From positions 2,418,001 through 2,482,000 of the forward strand of contig CM065323.1 of NCBI GenBank assembly GCA_033032175.1: DNA of 64,000 bases, written 5' to 3'. Positions within the stretch are counted from its first letter, which is position 1; each line of letters begins with the position of its first letter. The translations under genes and the position numbers were made by a program. Source of the stretch: Saturnia japonica. Taxonomy: Eukaryota > Arthropoda > Insecta > Lepidoptera > Saturniidae. Below, one piece after another: positions 13,101-25,000 of the stretch. Below the pieces are notes generated by a model. The model was not told where the DNA came from, did no database searches, and saw nothing but the letters and a program-made list of their open reading frames with translations.

Positions 13101-13615
13101 AACGAGGCATCCTCAGATTGACGCTTGCATTGAATAAATATCAAATAAGTGAAATATTTTAAATTGTACAAACTTTTTTTTCGTTGCTCATTAATAACTA
13201 CTCATAATTATTTTAGACAAGGAACATCTACACAATAAATACACTAGACCCTAGAGAGCTTATGAAAATCATCCATAATTAACCAAAGAAATCGAAATAT
13301 CAAATTGTGAAACCCTCAAATAAAAATAATAAACAAATTGAACAATAACAAAACAAAATCTAATCCATTTTGTATGAAACTCCATATTTGAACAAGCTGG
13401 CTCCTAACAATGATTTACTCGAAACGTGTCCATTGTGAGATTTACCGTGAGAAAAAGATTATTACGGTATTACTTAGTGTCGAAGCATTTGGATAATTAC
13501 AACCGTTTTATTTATTGCTATGTACTATGTTAAGTGATTAATGGTTTTGATTGAAGTAGTCAATAATATAGCAATTCTAATTGAAAAGCCAACGCAGATT
13601 CAAAATTATATCTTT
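10166..13615. other. No gene recognised
   Basis: About 3.4 kb of AT-rich DNA. A pure A-run of about 25 bases lies near 13019-13043. Small frames at 12253-12731 and 12989-13171 owe their length to AT-rich or A-run sequence and show no motif. Confidence 0.45.
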
Positions 13616-13859
13616 TTATAAAGTAATTACAATTCCACCAGTCGGACTGCCCCAAGTAGAGATAAATCTCCAAAGAAATGTATCTGTGCCTACCTCTCTT
13701 TGAACTCCCCTAATCCAAGGAGACCTGGAAACTCTAGTCATAGCAGAAACACAATACAATGTTATTTGGCTGCGTTCTTCTGTAGTGTGGAGGTAATCCA
13801 TCAGTCTGACTGCCCCATGTAGATAAATCTCCAAAGAAATTTATCTCCACCTACCTCAA
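13616..13859 (+). repeat. R2 repeats in direct tandem
   Basis: Two consecutive R2 tails: 'gtcggactgccccaagtag' plus 'ctccaaagaaatgtat' near 13640, and 'gtctgactgccccatgtag' plus 'ctccaaagaaatttat' near 13810. Between them is an R2 middle with 'cagaaacacaatacaatg' and 'ttatttggctgcg'. A 72-codon minus frame across it is a by-product. Confidence 0.65.
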
Positions 13860-14135
13860 ATCAAAATTATCTTTATTCAATTTAGGCCCTAAGAAGGCAC
13901 TTATAAACGACAAAACACTACTGCCGGTTCGGAAAACATCCCAGACATCAAGAAGAACCGATAAGAAACTCGATCGGGCTTACCTTTTTTTTTTGTCAAC
14001 TGTACAAATGTTAATTTATCAGGTACAATAATAATAATTTAGTGGATGCACAGAGAGGGAGTCACTTCCAAACATCACTATCATTCACATTAATGAACCA
14101 ATCTTTTACCTTTTGACAGTAAAGCCCGCTTTGAA
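13860..14135 (-). pseudogene. LINE 3' end (CR1-like), truncated
   Basis: On the minus strand the last residues of a LINE ORF are readable (…DWFINVNDSDVWK, stop). A 3' UTR follows with 'ccggttcggaaaacatccc' (plus strand) and a terminal AATAAAG-type signal. The same C-terminus and 3' UTR occur at 23825-24287 and 37075-37400, so this is one LINE family with at least three copies, all severely 5'-truncated. CR1-like is my guess from the tail style. Confidence 0.6.
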
Positions 14136-14143
14136 CGTTCCAA

Positions 14144-14280
14144 TCCAAGGTGCCTTGTAAAGTGTAAACCCTACTCACCGGAAGAACACAAAAACAAGTT
14201 TATTTGGCTGCGATCTTCTGTAAAGTGGATTCCAGCAGTTGGAATGCCCCAAGTAGAGTAACCTCGAAAGAAATACATAG
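14144..14280 (+). repeat. R2 repeat
   Basis: Has 'aaaccctactcaccgg', 'gaacacaaaaacaag', 'tttggctgcgatcttctg' and 'gaatgccccaagtagag' in R2 order. Confidence 0.65.
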
Positions 14281-14461
14281 TGACTGATCCCGAAATACGA
14301 CAAATCGAAAGAAAATCACTGTGACGGGTTTTAAATACTGGACGCGACCCATTCTGGTACAGATACCCTAATATAACCGAATTTTCTGTATACCATATTC
14401 TTTTGAAACCACTTTTTTAAATGCTATGATAACTTTAAATACATAGTAGTAGGAATCCCTT

Positions 14462-14640
14462 AAACATCTTTTTGAGGATTGCCCACGTTTTGATAGAATT
14501 CGATTTGATCATGAGATCATTTTTGAAAACCTGAGGGTATCGCCGTACAACCTAAAGAGCCTTATGAGTAAAGCGTCTGTCTACTTTAAATTCGTATATA
14601 AAACTGACAAACTCAATCATGAACAACTTAAGTTACCCTT
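14462..14640 (+). pseudogene. LINE ORF tail fragment
   Basis: Reads KHLFEDCPRFDRIRFDHEII and onward for about 55 codons. HLFEDCP matches the H-x4-C half of the cysteine/histidine knuckle that follows RNase H in I-type LINEs. A 3' UTR-like stretch probably continues to about 14800. Upstream, 14284-14330 ('gatcccgaaatacgacaaa', 'cactgtgacgggtttt') recurs at 30903-30950, which may be part of another repeat. The upstream ORF is absent, so this is a dead, truncated copy. Confidence 0.5.
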
Positions 14641-15233
14641 AGTATTAATCTATTTCTCATTGTGAAAACTTTTCTACCATGTTTATCATCTGGCGTCATC
14701 AACCAATTAATTATCATTCATCAACATCATCAATCATTCCACGGGCCACAGTCGCAGATGATAATTGTATCAAATCGCAAATATCTTCCCGACTGTGCCA
14801 CATCATTTACTACTTGTCATTGCTTCGTATTATTCTAAACACAACATCTTGAACAAAGGTGAAAAAACGCATCAAAGTAAACAAAAAAAAAGTAGTAGGA
14901 ATTATAGAATTGTTTCGAATTATTGTCGCAACGTTGAATAGGAAGTGGTTTATGATGTTAAAACACGCGATATAGACGTTTACCGCTGCAAACATTGTCG
15001 CAGTTATGAGTAAATTTTTCATGAAAACCTTTTACCGAGGTAAAGTGCACTCACTCTATGTAAGTTATATTAAATCGTATATTGAATGACACGTCTTTTT
15101 TCATCAATTTCTGGGTATAATTCTTCTACCTTTTTACAACTTGGTAACTAATCCACGCCATTGCAGATTATTACTGTTATTATACAAGTGGGTAAATTAT
15201 TTCATTTTACAAAGTAGACATGATGATTTTAGT

Positions 15234-15460
15234 GGTCTAACAAAATGGTGGCAACCTTGTTACAACTTGCTGGGAAATTTTTGTGACATCACAAAGTTCA
15301 CGGTCCAATGTTATTATTTCTAACCAACTCGTGCACAACAACGTATGTATATTATGCAAAATGTCACTTATATTACACAATATAGGGTCAAATGAACCAA
15401 TTTTATTAATAAACAGGAAAAACCACTACATAATTGAGTAAGATCTCGCAAAAAGATTTT
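15234..15460 (-). repeat. R4 repeat
   Basis: 'gtctaacaaaatggtggca', 'acaacttgctgggaaattt', 'ttatattacacaatataggg' and 'aaaaccactacat' align in order with the minus-oriented R4 copy at 46859-47205. Confidence 0.55.
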
Positions 15461-15524
15461 TTTTATATAGTATCTTTTGAAGGATTACCGTTTAATATGC
15501 TTAATACGGTAAGCACGGTAAATA

Positions 15525-15751
15525 TGATTCAGCGATAGCGTGTACGGACACAGCGTCAATCGACGTTGGTTCAAATCCCAACAATGAACCTAACCTTCGG
15601 TGAAGGAAAACACAAATTATGTTTTGTCATAACATGACGGTAGGGAATTTTGCAAATTGAAAATCTACCACTATTCACCACATTAAACTTCGTCACTTAA
15701 CATCAAATGAGGTTGTGATCAAACACTAAACCTATAAAGAGTTTAAAAAAA
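15525..15751 (+). repeat. S1 SINE, complete-looking
   Basis: The tRNA-like head has an A-box-like 'cagcgatagcgtg' and the B box 'tggttcaaatccc'. The S1 body follows with 'ttcggtgaaggaaaac', 'catgacggtagggaatttt' and 'gaaaatctaccac'. It ends 'aaacctataaagag' and an A-rich tail. Pol III promoter boxes and the A-rich tail fit a retroposed SINE. Confidence 0.7.
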
Positions 15752-16597
15752 ATACTCCTTCAACAATTTCGGAGTAAAATATTTAAAATTGTAACAAAAA
15801 CTTACTTTTTGCCCTTTAAGCACCGGGCAACACGAACATCGTTAATATTTCAACTTTAGAAACACAGTAAATAACGTCCCAAATTGTTTTGGTGTTAACA
15901 GGAAATGGAAATTGTATTGTTGAATGGCAGAATGGCACACAATCACGCAATGTGAGACCTCGTTCCTGAACTGAAACAATCTATTTCATAGAAACAACTA
16001 TCATTATATTATTTACAAAGTTTTTGTAAGTTATGAATACTTATTCTTTTTTATCATCATTATATTAATACGTAATACGTAATAGACAAAACTAAATAGT
16101 TATTAATATATTATAAATAAATTATAAAAAGCATATAAATAACAGATATATTAAGTGCTTAGGTCTGAATGTGACGACACCAAAAAATCATAATTTATAG
16201 TTTCAAAATAATGTACATTACCGTACAATACGTAATAAGAGGTAATAGAAAACAATTCTAATAAAAAATATATTTAGTATGGATTCATTAAAATTTTACT
16301 TGTTTACAAATTATGTATAATATGGAAATAAACATGGAAATTCTGAATAACAAAGTAGACTGTCCTCTAAATGGATTCCTCGTCGCTAAAATAATTTCCC
16401 TATCGACACTAAGACCAGCTAATTCATATAATATTTTGTTTACTTCTAAGAAATTTCTAACGACAAAAAAAAACATATAACCGTTATGTATGTCTTATTC
16501 CTCTATATCTTTCTGTAGTTTAATGTGCTTCTTATTCGAGAACCGATTATAGAACTTTTGTGTATAATATGTACATTGTACATATTACTTATATAAT
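15752..16597. other. No gene seen
   Basis: AT-rich. No supported feature. Confidence 0.45.
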
Positions 16598-16944
16598 AAT
16601 ATGTGAAGCAAAAGCTTACTACCACTTTTAAGCGTATTGTGTGCACGGAAGACTGTGAGATTTGGCATAGTTAATGTTTATATGGAGAAGGCGTGCAGAA
16701 AGTTAAACTTTATGTATAATAACAGTTATTAATATAGTAAATTAAATCAATTAATACTGCGAATCCTAAACCAACCACTGTCATCATTAACAGACCCCCC
16801 CCCCATATTGACATTGTCACTCAATGAAACGTAACAGTAATTGATAAATATTCATTGTTTATGTTCATACTGCAAATATCAAACAGAAAATAGTCTATGA
16901 CTAAAAAGTTGCTGGTCGAATTTCGATCATTGGGCGATCGCTAG
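16598..16944 (+). mobile_element. HL copy 3, Helitron-like element
   Basis: Near full-length. It starts 'atgtgaagcaaaagctt', then 'gtgcacggaagactgtgag' and 'gttaatgtttatatggaga', an AT-rich core 'ttattaatatagtaaatt', a run of C, and 'attgacattgtcactcaatg'. It ends gcgatcgCTAG followed by T. The AT-rich core marks the position where copy 4 received a DD41D insertion. Confidence 0.7.
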
Positions 16945-18911
16945 TAAAAATAAATGTGAAAGGCTGTCGCGTACTTAACCAAATGACAAATAGTCACAAC
17001 AGTCCATATACTTAATAAATTTAATAGTATACATTGGTATCTCATTTGAATAAGACGAGACCCAAGACGCAATAAACTAGTGTGCGTATTTTGTTTTTTT
17101 TTTTTTTTTTAAACGAGTTACATCTAGTTACAGTACACCTAACCATAATAAAACACTTCTAAATATCAAATGACACTTTGAAATCTTAGATTTGTTTTGT
17201 ACACGCACAAAATGGTCTCGTATCCCTATCTCGTTCTAACACAAGCGTATACTTTGGTCTTTTTCTTTGTCTTTAGAGTTGCCGGTCTATAATTATATAT
17301 TAAATCTATTGAAAAAAATACGTTTAATAATTTTTGTGATGAGGTTTAAATATAATTTCTGTGTGGTTATGGGACTGGACAATTATAGTAGAATGATCTA
17401 TAAATACGATTTAGGGATATTGTAGTACGATTTAAGAAGAGTCTAAATCGTACCTATTCTAATTTTTTTAAACTTATTTTTCTTAGAGTAATATTATTAT
17501 GATTAAGTAATAATTAATATGTTTTTCCATTATACATAGTTTATATAATTATTAACTAGATGTATTTTCTTTTTTCTTTTTCAAATTCTTGGCCTTTATT
17601 TTTAAGAGTATGGATTAGGTTAGCATACGAGATGTCGTTAGATTCTTCTTAATTGTGAGAGTGAAATGGACTATAAATATTGGAGTACAATGTCTGGAAA
17701 TCAAATAAAAAGCAAAAACAACAAAAACTATTTTTTTCAGTCAATTATTTTTGTGTTATATGTAAGTTTGCTGACAATAAACAAAGTAAGTACTTTCCAA
17801 AAACAATGACAACCATCGAGAGATCAATCCGCCACACCACGTGTGGTCTCCACAATGAGATCTAGCGAGACAGTCGACAAGCCCTGTCGACTTCCACTCT
17901 GCTATCAACATTTCCCTATTACACTACTCAGACAGGTTGGCTTGATTGTCTCAGTCCTCACGATGTTATTCTACACCCCTTATGCTCAAGCAAAATTACT
18001 GCAGGAATAAGGTTGATTAAAAGTTTAAAATATTTTGTGAAGACGAGATGACGTCATACGAACCGTGTACACTAGTGCCGTGTAATAAAAAAACGAACCG
18101 CTCTTTTATGTTGAACTAAACAAATTACGTAGGTACCCATTTTGTACGCTATATCCAACTCCGGTTCGTTCATTATGTTTCTTCGATGTTCGATTGGTTG
18201 ACGTAGCTCTTTCCTAATCGCTTAATACGGTTCAATAGTCATGTTATCTAACGAATGTCGGGCATTTACTACTAAAATACGTTTGGTTAAGTAGTTTTCT
18301 TCTTCAGCAATCTATCTTAGATTGTTTGCCTATTCAATAACTAAATGGCTTTATTAGAATAATATGTTTATAGAAACATTAAGGGGATAGTGTTACTTTT
18401 ATAAATGATTTAGAAGGGATTCTGTGAGTGATGAGGTTCGAATTTTACATAGTGCATTAGATTTCATTGAAAGAAAATGTCGTGGTGGTACAATATTAAG
18501 ATGGTAGGGAATTTTTTTACTGCTCACTTGGGTTAGCTGTCGTCAATCAAATATAGATGTGTTTAGATAGCTGCAATAGAGAGTTCTGTAGGCTTATTAT
18601 CTTACCATCTTAAGTATGGCATCATCAGGCAAGATTAGAGTCAAATTCTATACTTAATAAAGCTTAAAATTGATTGTAATATAATTTCTAGGAGCTAGTT
18701 TTAAGTGCTACAGAATCCCAAGAAAACAATCATTTTTAGGCTTTCTTAAAACAATAAATATCTTTTAATAGTTTCTAATTAAATATCTTCCCATCCCATC
18801 TTCATACCATTTTAAATAGAATTAAAAAAGCTCTCTGTCCTGAACGAAATGTGGTAAATGAATAAACTATGCGTACCATACCTCATATTTATTTCTACTA
18901 ATCTACATATT
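16945..18911. other. No gene seen
   Basis: AT-rich, with a T-run near 17093. A 61-codon frame at 17680-17865 has no motif. 18000-18260 is slightly richer in G+C but carries no recognisable coding or RNA signal. Confidence 0.4.
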
Positions 18912-19050
18912 TAATACGTGAAGCAAAAACTTTCTACCTCTTTTTAAGTGTATTGCATTCACGGAAGACTGTGAGATTTGGCAAGGTTAAAGTTTATATG
19001 GAGAAGGCGTGCAGAAAGATAAAATTTATCTATAATACCTGTTACTAATA

Positions 19051-20356
19051 CAAGGTGTCCAGAAAGGGTATCGGGTATTTGTAAGTTCAATGAAACAAAA
19101 ATTATTTGTATGCAATAAAAAAGTTTATTGTTTATTATTAGCATATGAATTGGAGAATTATTTGGAAAAGATGATGTTATCCAAATGATGACCGTTACGT
19201 TGCTGGCACTCTTCTAAACGGAAACGAAGATTGTCGATACACGTTGACACATAGCTATCGATATTGCTGCCATTTCTGACCTGATGTTTTGCTTTAACTG
19301 GGTTAGATTCGTCGGATTGTTTTGATAAACCTTACTTTTAAGGTATCCCCATGCAAAATAGTCAAGCGGGCTAAGGTCGGGGCTTCTGGGAGGCCAGTTG
19401 ATGTTACCGCTTCGCGAAATGACTTTATTAGGGAATAATTCGTTAACAACTTCCATTGAGTCATTTGAGGTATGGCAAGTGGCCCGATCTTGCTGGAACC
19501 ACGTTCTTGAGTTGAAACCTGCAAACTCCTGCAACTCTGGGACCAAAAAATTTCGCAACATATCGCAATAACGGTCACTATTCACATTAATTGCTCGGCC
19601 TCGTTGATCTTCATGAAAATAAGGACCAATTATGCCTTTAGCAGACATAGCGGCCCAAACACGTAATAGCCTTTGGGCTATGCAGGGGTCGTTCATGCTT
19701 TCGTCTCGGATTCTCCACTGCCCAGTACCGACAATTCTGCTTATTAACATGACCATTCAGGTGAAAATTTGCTTCGTCACTGAACAGTATGTTGTTAAAG
19801 TTGTTAAATCTCTGCAGCATTTCGTTCGCAAAATTCAGTCGATTAGCATAGTCCGTATCCTTCAATTCTTGAACCAATTGAATTTTATAGGCTTTTAGAT
19901 TTAAGTCTTTCTTTAAAATCGAATGTATAGACGATTTTTTGATGTTCAACGCTTGGCTTCGCTTTCGGATGGATAAAGACGGATTTTGACGAACCGACGC
20001 CTCAACTTCTTCAATTGTTTCTTCATCGCGAACTGAACGAGGACGACCAGAGTTTTGAATTTTAACTGTCGCACCTGTATTCTCGAACATCCTGATCCAT
20101 TTCCTAATGCTATCGTCACTTGGCGCGTGGCGTGTACGATATTCCGCACGATAGAGACGTTGAGCAGTCACTATTGAATCACCATTACGATAATACGCTC
20201 GTACGCAAAATGCGCGATGCGTCCCCGAGTACTGTTCCATCGTGACTAAAACTCCACAAAATGGCGGACGCCACGAACCCCTCCCCGCACCCTTTTGACG
20301 CCCCGTTTCGAATATGGCGCGAAAACAAATACCCGATACCCTTTCTGGACACCTTG
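19051..20356 (-). mobile_element. DD41D Tc1/mariner element, copy 1
   Basis: The element is bounded by inverted termini beginning CAAGGTGTCCAGAAAGGG, matching over about 32 bp, and flanked by TA on both sides (19049-19050 and 20357-20358). At about 1306 bp it is close to copies 2 and 3 (1303 bp each). TA duplication and simple inverted termini are standard for the IS630-Tc1-mariner superfamily. Confidence 0.92.
19158..20240 (-). pseudogene. DD41D transposase, frameshifted
   Basis: A broken copy of the transposase that is intact at 58467-59546. The start MEQYSGTH is at 20240. The N-terminal frame (two helix-turn-helix regions and the first catalytic Asp in FSDEANF) is open to about 19650. There 'acgtaatagcc' replaces the 'aacgacc' of the other copies, a net +4 shift. 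The next frame carries the second and third Asp (WFQQD and SPLDYF) and is then shifted again near 19236 by a lost base ('gtcgatacacg' against 'ggcgataacacg'). QQDRATC replaces QQDGATC. It cannot make a full transposase. Confidence 0.9.
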
Positions 20357-20575
20357 TATATTAAATTAAATAAACTAATACTACGAATCCTAACCCGACA
20401 AGTGCCATTGAACTTATACCCCCAAAATATTGACATTGTCTCTCAATGAAAAGTGACAGCAAGTGATGTAGATAATACTCATTTTTTATGTTTATGAATA
20501 CTGCAAATGCCAAACAGAAAATAGTCTATGATAAAAAAGTCGCTGGTCGAATTTCGACCTTAGAGCGATTGCTAG

Positions 20576-21954
20576 TTTATATTATTAAACAAACAAGAAT
20601 GGTTTTAAGGGGTATCTAAAAGTTATAGTCTATAAGATCGGTTATTAGTCCCCACCTTATTCCTGAGGTCGATCTCTTCACCTAAATAAACATAATTCAG
20701 GCGATCTCCGAGCCGTAGCATGTAGGTCGACGAATATTTTGTGAAAGTAAGCCATATGTTATCTCTAGTATTTGTCCTCGTTTCTTACGTTATAGGTACT
20801 TCTTTTGATGCGTTTAATAGAGGGCATTTTGTGAAGAAAATACAACACGCTGAAGTTAGTCATCAATGTCAATCCACCAATCAAATTTCTTTAACGCCGT
20901 TCTTATTTGAAACTGGATGAAATGAAAAAGCAATCTTAAATAGAGACAAATACATACATCTATAGGATTTAGCGTGTGAGAGCACGAGATAGAATGCATT
21001 ATACAGAGTCTCCTATTATCTCGGTCTCCTCTTTGTACGTGTGTTTCGAAAAAACCTCATAGCCAGCGTGGTGTATTGGTCACGTGTATCGATTATGTCT
21101 TGCCGTTGGTTATCATTAATTTTGTACCTTTTACTTTGAACTTATTTAATTTTAAACAATAGTGAAATGGCATAAACATTATGTATTTTTTTTTACAGTA
21201 GATTAGCAATAGATCATTAGCAACAAAAAAAAAATTGGTTAGATTGCTTTATAGCTTTATTCACCTCTGTCGTATACTATAGATAAAATGACTAGGTAGA
21301 TGAATACACAATGATTTGTCCATAAAAAGGTAAATAAAATTTAAAAGGAAACAAAACACCAGACTGCAACAAAAACACTTGACAGATTTTTTTTTCTTCT
21401 ATTTCCTTTTTATTTAATTTCCAGACATCGTACTTAAATATTACATAGCCAATGTCATTCTCACAATTAAGACGAATCTAACGACACCTCGTATGCCAAA
21501 ATCCAACAACCCGTTTAGGCAAAAGAGCGTACCAAAGAAATAGACATACATACATACGCTCGAAAACATAACCATCCTTTTTTGCAGTCAAGATATACAC
21601 AAAAAAACCTTATTAAAGCTGATGAAAAATATGTAAAAGTTTTATAACGAAAATATAATTATGATGAGAAAAATTTAGTAATAAAGCTTAAAAGTTAAAT
21701 GTGTTACTGAATTGGGATATCGCTCTTCATTCTTATCTTATGTTTTATATTTATTTCTTTTTTGATTCCTTTTAGGTAAAATAATGAATCTTAGCTTCAG
21801 GGCACGTACGTATTTCAATTTGATTTCTGTGTTTGACCTTTCTTGATTTTATATTAGTTTACCTAGACTGGATTAAATGAATTAATTGAATTGTTCATCT
21901 CGGTATGTGGGACGCCATTCTTAAATTAAAAATAAGGTAATCTTTTTATTTTTT
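20576..21954. other. No gene seen
   Basis: AT-rich. No repeat or coding signal strong enough to name. Confidence 0.4.
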
Positions 21955-22065
21955 TCATACCACGATGGTGGCAAACAAGCGTGCGGTATGTCTGATGGTA
22001 AGCGGTCGCCGCAGCTTATAGACACATGCAAAACCAGAAACATCTCACGCGCGTTGCCGAGCCTT
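21955..22065 (+). repeat. R2 repeat, 5' block
   Basis: 'gtggcaaacaagcgtgcgg', 'tctgatggtaagcggtcgcc' and 'cacgcgcgttgccgagcc' form the block that appears reversed at 1796, 2740, 3430 and 24880. Confidence 0.65.
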
Positions 22066-22172
22066 TACAAACCTAATCATTCCCCTTTTGAAGAATCTCA
22101 TACTGTAGTCCCATGGGAAAACTTCAGCAGGGATAAAATAGAAAGTCAACGGAAAGCAGAAATAAAAGCAAC

Positions 22173-22446
22173 GACGGCTCAGTGATAGCGTGTAAGGACA
22201 CCGCGTCGATCGACTTGAGTTCGAATCCGTGCAATAAAGGTTAAACTTTCGATGAAGGAAAAGATCATGGTTATAAGGAAATTTGAAATTTCTAATATTC
22301 GTCTAGTTAGCTACCGCACTTAAGATGAAATTTCGGGAGCTGTACATGATAACCAGTTACCCACTAGGCTTACTTACCATCTTAAGTATCAACACCACTT
22401 AACACCAGATGAGACTGGGATTAAACGCTAAACTAATAAAATAAAA
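22173..22446 (+). repeat. S1 SINE, complete
   Basis: The best S1 copy. The head is 'ggctcagtgatagcgtg' (A-box-like), with B box 'gagttcgaatcc' about 40 bp on. The body has 'ctttcgatgaaggaaaa', 'tagttagctaccgcac' and 'ccactaggctta', ending 'gattaaacgctaaac' and an A/T-rich tail. A tRNA-derived origin is inferred from box sequence and spacing. Confidence 0.75.
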
Positions 22447-22549
22447 TCGGTTTGCATATGTCAAAGATACAATCGTGTAATTTACCGTTTTTTTACGTCC
22501 CTGGTACAGCTTCACTCTATCATATGGTGATTTATGGGTATCACTGGAT

Positions 22550-22625
22550 TTACAGTCCCTGATGGTAAGCAGAGCACAATCCAAATACAACGGTGACCAC
22601 CGAGAGATCGAAATCCATCGAAGGT
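22550..22625 (+). repeat. R6 repeat
   Basis: 'cctgatggtaagcagagcac', 'aatccaaatacaacggtg' and 'accaccgagagatcgaaatc' recur in inverse orientation at 28396-28466. Confidence 0.65.
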
Positions 22626-23048
22626 CACTGCTGTCATGTGGCCCTGCATAAATATCTCTTCTATCTTCATCAGAGATGCAAACAGTGTTCTATACACGGT
22701 CGAACTTGTGCCTTGTAAATAGGAATGCTGTTGAGAAGTACTTTGATCCTTTAACGATCGCGTGGTGTTATTACATTTTGGATGTAGATGATAGATATAT
22801 TGCTGGAATACTAAAATATATCCTCCGATTTTCTTATATCACTTTTTTGCATTGCCTCTCACTACGTAAACTTTAAAGACGTACTCACGTCAAAAGGACA
22901 TGTAGCTGCAATCTCAAACTCTATGCTCTGATTTTGTTATCATTAGGATATTGCATTTTGTATTTGTGGAAACAAATTTAAGGCCGTATTCACGTAAAAG
23001 TATATTTACTACAGTATAACCAATAATAAGGAATGGTATCTATACATT
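22626..23048. other. No gene seen
   Basis: Overlapping 60-66 codon frames on both strands; none has a motif. Confidence 0.4.
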
Positions 23049-23405
23049 AAATAAGTGAAACAAAAGCTTTCGGTACCTTTTTAGGCGTATTGCGTGCACG
23101 GAAGACTGTAAGATTTAGCATAGTTAAAGTTTATATGGACAAGGGGTGCAAAAAGCTTAAATTTATCTATAATATCTGTTACTAATATATTAAATTAAAT
23201 AAATTAATATTGTGGACCCTAACCAGTCCAGTGCCATTGAACTTAGACCCTCCAAAATATTTACATATTCAGTCAACGAAAAGTGACAGCAAGTGATGTA
23301 GATAATAGTCGTTGTTTAGGTTTATGAATACTGCAAATGTCAAAAAGAAAATAGTCTATGATAAAAAAATCGCTGGTCGAATTTCGACCTTAGGGCGATC
23401 GCTGG
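23049..23405 (+). mobile_element. HL copy 5, Helitron-like element
   Basis: Uninterrupted. 'ataagtgaaacaaaagcttt' begins it, and 'gttactaatatattaaatt' near 23179 is the intact version of the site where copy 4 is split. The terminus is gcgatcgCTGG followed by T. CTGG still obeys the CTRR rule of Helitron 3' ends. The palindrome ggtcgaatttcgacc lies 12 nt before the end. Confidence 0.72.
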
Positions 23406-23824
23406 TTATATTAAATATGCATTCTAAGCCTTCCTACATAGCTGAGTAAGAAAATTGGTTGCAGTGCAATACAAAATGTCTGCGCGTTTTGCAGTGAATG
23501 CAATTTAATCTGAAGACACATGCTGGAATTGGCGAATATTTGTTCCGATTTCTCCGATACGAACGGAATATACATTTTTATAGTTTCTCCCTATAATTTT
23601 GTAAAATAACTACATATTATATAGAATAAGAATTATTGATAGTAAGGCAGACAATTCTGACCTACTGATCTTCTTCTGACTTTTAATCATCATATGCACA
23701 GTGGCACGCTTGGGCTTGTCGCGTTCTGTTATCAGGCTGTATCCAATAATCAAGCGTCAAATGTCAGTTTCTTATCCAAAATCATCTACTGATAAAAAAA
23801 ATATCTATTATTAAAAAAAATATT
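23406..23824. other. No gene seen
   Basis: No supported feature. Confidence 0.4.
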
Positions 23825-24287
23825 TTCTCAATTTAGGCCCTAAGAAAGCATTTATTTATTTTCTGCCGGTTCGGAAAATATCCCAGTCATCAAGATGAAC
23901 CGGTAAGAAAATCGATCGGGTTTATCTCTTTTTTCCAACTGTATAAAAGTCTTAATATGGAACAATAATAATAATTCAGCAGATGCACAGAGAGGGAGTC
24001 ACTTCCAGACATCACTATCATACAGATAATGATCCACCCTATAATAACCTTTTGACAGTAAAACCCACTTGACATGGTCCTTGAACTTGTTGTCCGGTAA
24101 ATCAGTAATATGTGTCGGGATCTTATTATAAAACCTGACACTATTACCTGAAAAACTTTTATTGGACCTACTTAGTCTAAAACACGGTACGACCAATTTA
24201 TCTCTATTTCTATTAACATTAGGCTGATCTTTGACTAAATCTAACTTGACTAAATTTTTACGAATATTGAAGAAATTATTTTGCTAA
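23825..24287 (-). pseudogene. LINE reverse-transcriptase tail and 3' UTR (CR1-like)
   Basis: On the minus strand an open frame from about 24287 to 23999 encodes the extreme C-terminus of a LINE ORF2: NRDKLVVPCFRLSR, then KSFSGNSVRFYNKIP, then NKFKDHVKWVLLSKGYY, ending DSDVWK and stop. The 'R-N-x-KL..P..RL....KSF.....R.YN.IP' pattern is the conserved end of many CR1/jockey-type reverse transcriptase proteins. The 3' UTR carries 'tgccggttcggaaaatatcc' (plus) as in the copies at 13860 and 37075. Upstream RT and endonuclease are missing, so it is a typical 5'-truncated dead insertion. Confidence 0.7.
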
Positions 24288-24562
24288 TTTACTGCGTTGA
24301 GGAACTGCAGTTAAAATCATACTAAATAAAAACTAATGATGCATCAATAATAATTATATTGGCATGGGACTAAGTAATGCTCTTTTTGCTAGCAAGATTT
24401 AAGGTTAAAATTGGTCATCGGTGGATTTCAGTAGTGGTGGAAGTATTAGTCAATCTTCTTTCTAAGCTTAACGTGCTACCATACAAATAGTAAAAGAGAT
24501 ATGACAGAATTCCACCTCCACCTTCCACCTTACAGAAGATTACAGTAACCATAACCTTGCAA

Positions 24563-24846
24563 TGATGGCTCAGTTTAAGAACATCGCGTTGACTGACGTA
24601 AGTTCGAATCCCTGCAATGAGTCTGAGCTTTCGGCGAAGAAAAACATCGTGAAAAAACCACAGCATGGTGGTAGGGTATTTCTAATGTCCGCGTAGTTAG
24701 CTACCACCTTCAAGCTGAAAATCTGTCGCGAAGTACTGATAAATATGATCCGACAGCTGCACTTGGGAGCCAGTCTTACACTAGGCTTAGATCACTTAAG
24801 ATCAGGTGAGATTTTGGCCATAAAGCTAAACCTATAATGATAAAAA
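24563..24846 (+). repeat. S1 SINE
   Basis: B box 'aagttcgaatccc' with a decayed A-box region ('ggctcagtttaagaac'). The body has 'gagctttcggcgaag', 'gcatggtggtagggtattt', 'tagttagctaccacctt' and 'gacagctgcacttggg', ending 'aaagctaaacctataatg' and an A-run. Confidence 0.72.
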
Positions 24847-24854
24847 AACTTTGT

Positions 24855-25000
24855 GTTCTGTTAAAGGTTTCATAGTCGGCAACGCGAAAGTGATGCCTCT
24901 GGTATTAGAAGCACCCATTGCCTATTTATTTATTTATGGTAACTGTTACCATCAGGCGGATCCTACGGTTATATGCCAACTGCCACCTTAGTTGAAAAAA
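24855..25000 (-). repeat. R2 repeat, interrupted
   Basis: 'catagtcggcaacgcgaaag', 'gatgcctctggtattagaag', 'gtaactgttaccatcaggcg' and 'gccaactgccacctta' in reverse R2 order. A 'tatttatttatt' insertion splits it. Confidence 0.6.

Larger units (their letters stand above)
18912..20575 (+). mobile_element. HL copy 4, split by a DD41D transposon
   Basis: The left part (18912-19050) and right part (20357-20575) together give one HL element. The junction is 'ctgttactaaTA' / 'TAtattaaatta', and the uninterrupted equivalent is readable in copies 5 (about 23178) and 6 (about 62837). The right end has the palindrome ggtcgaatttcgacc, then 12 nt, then CTAG followed by T. The insertion was therefore younger than the HL copy. 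Confidence 0.75.

Noticed and set aside
19303..19578. A 91-codon minus frame repeated in all three DD41D copies
   Set aside because: It is an out-of-phase shadow of the transposase; its conservation comes from the main frame.
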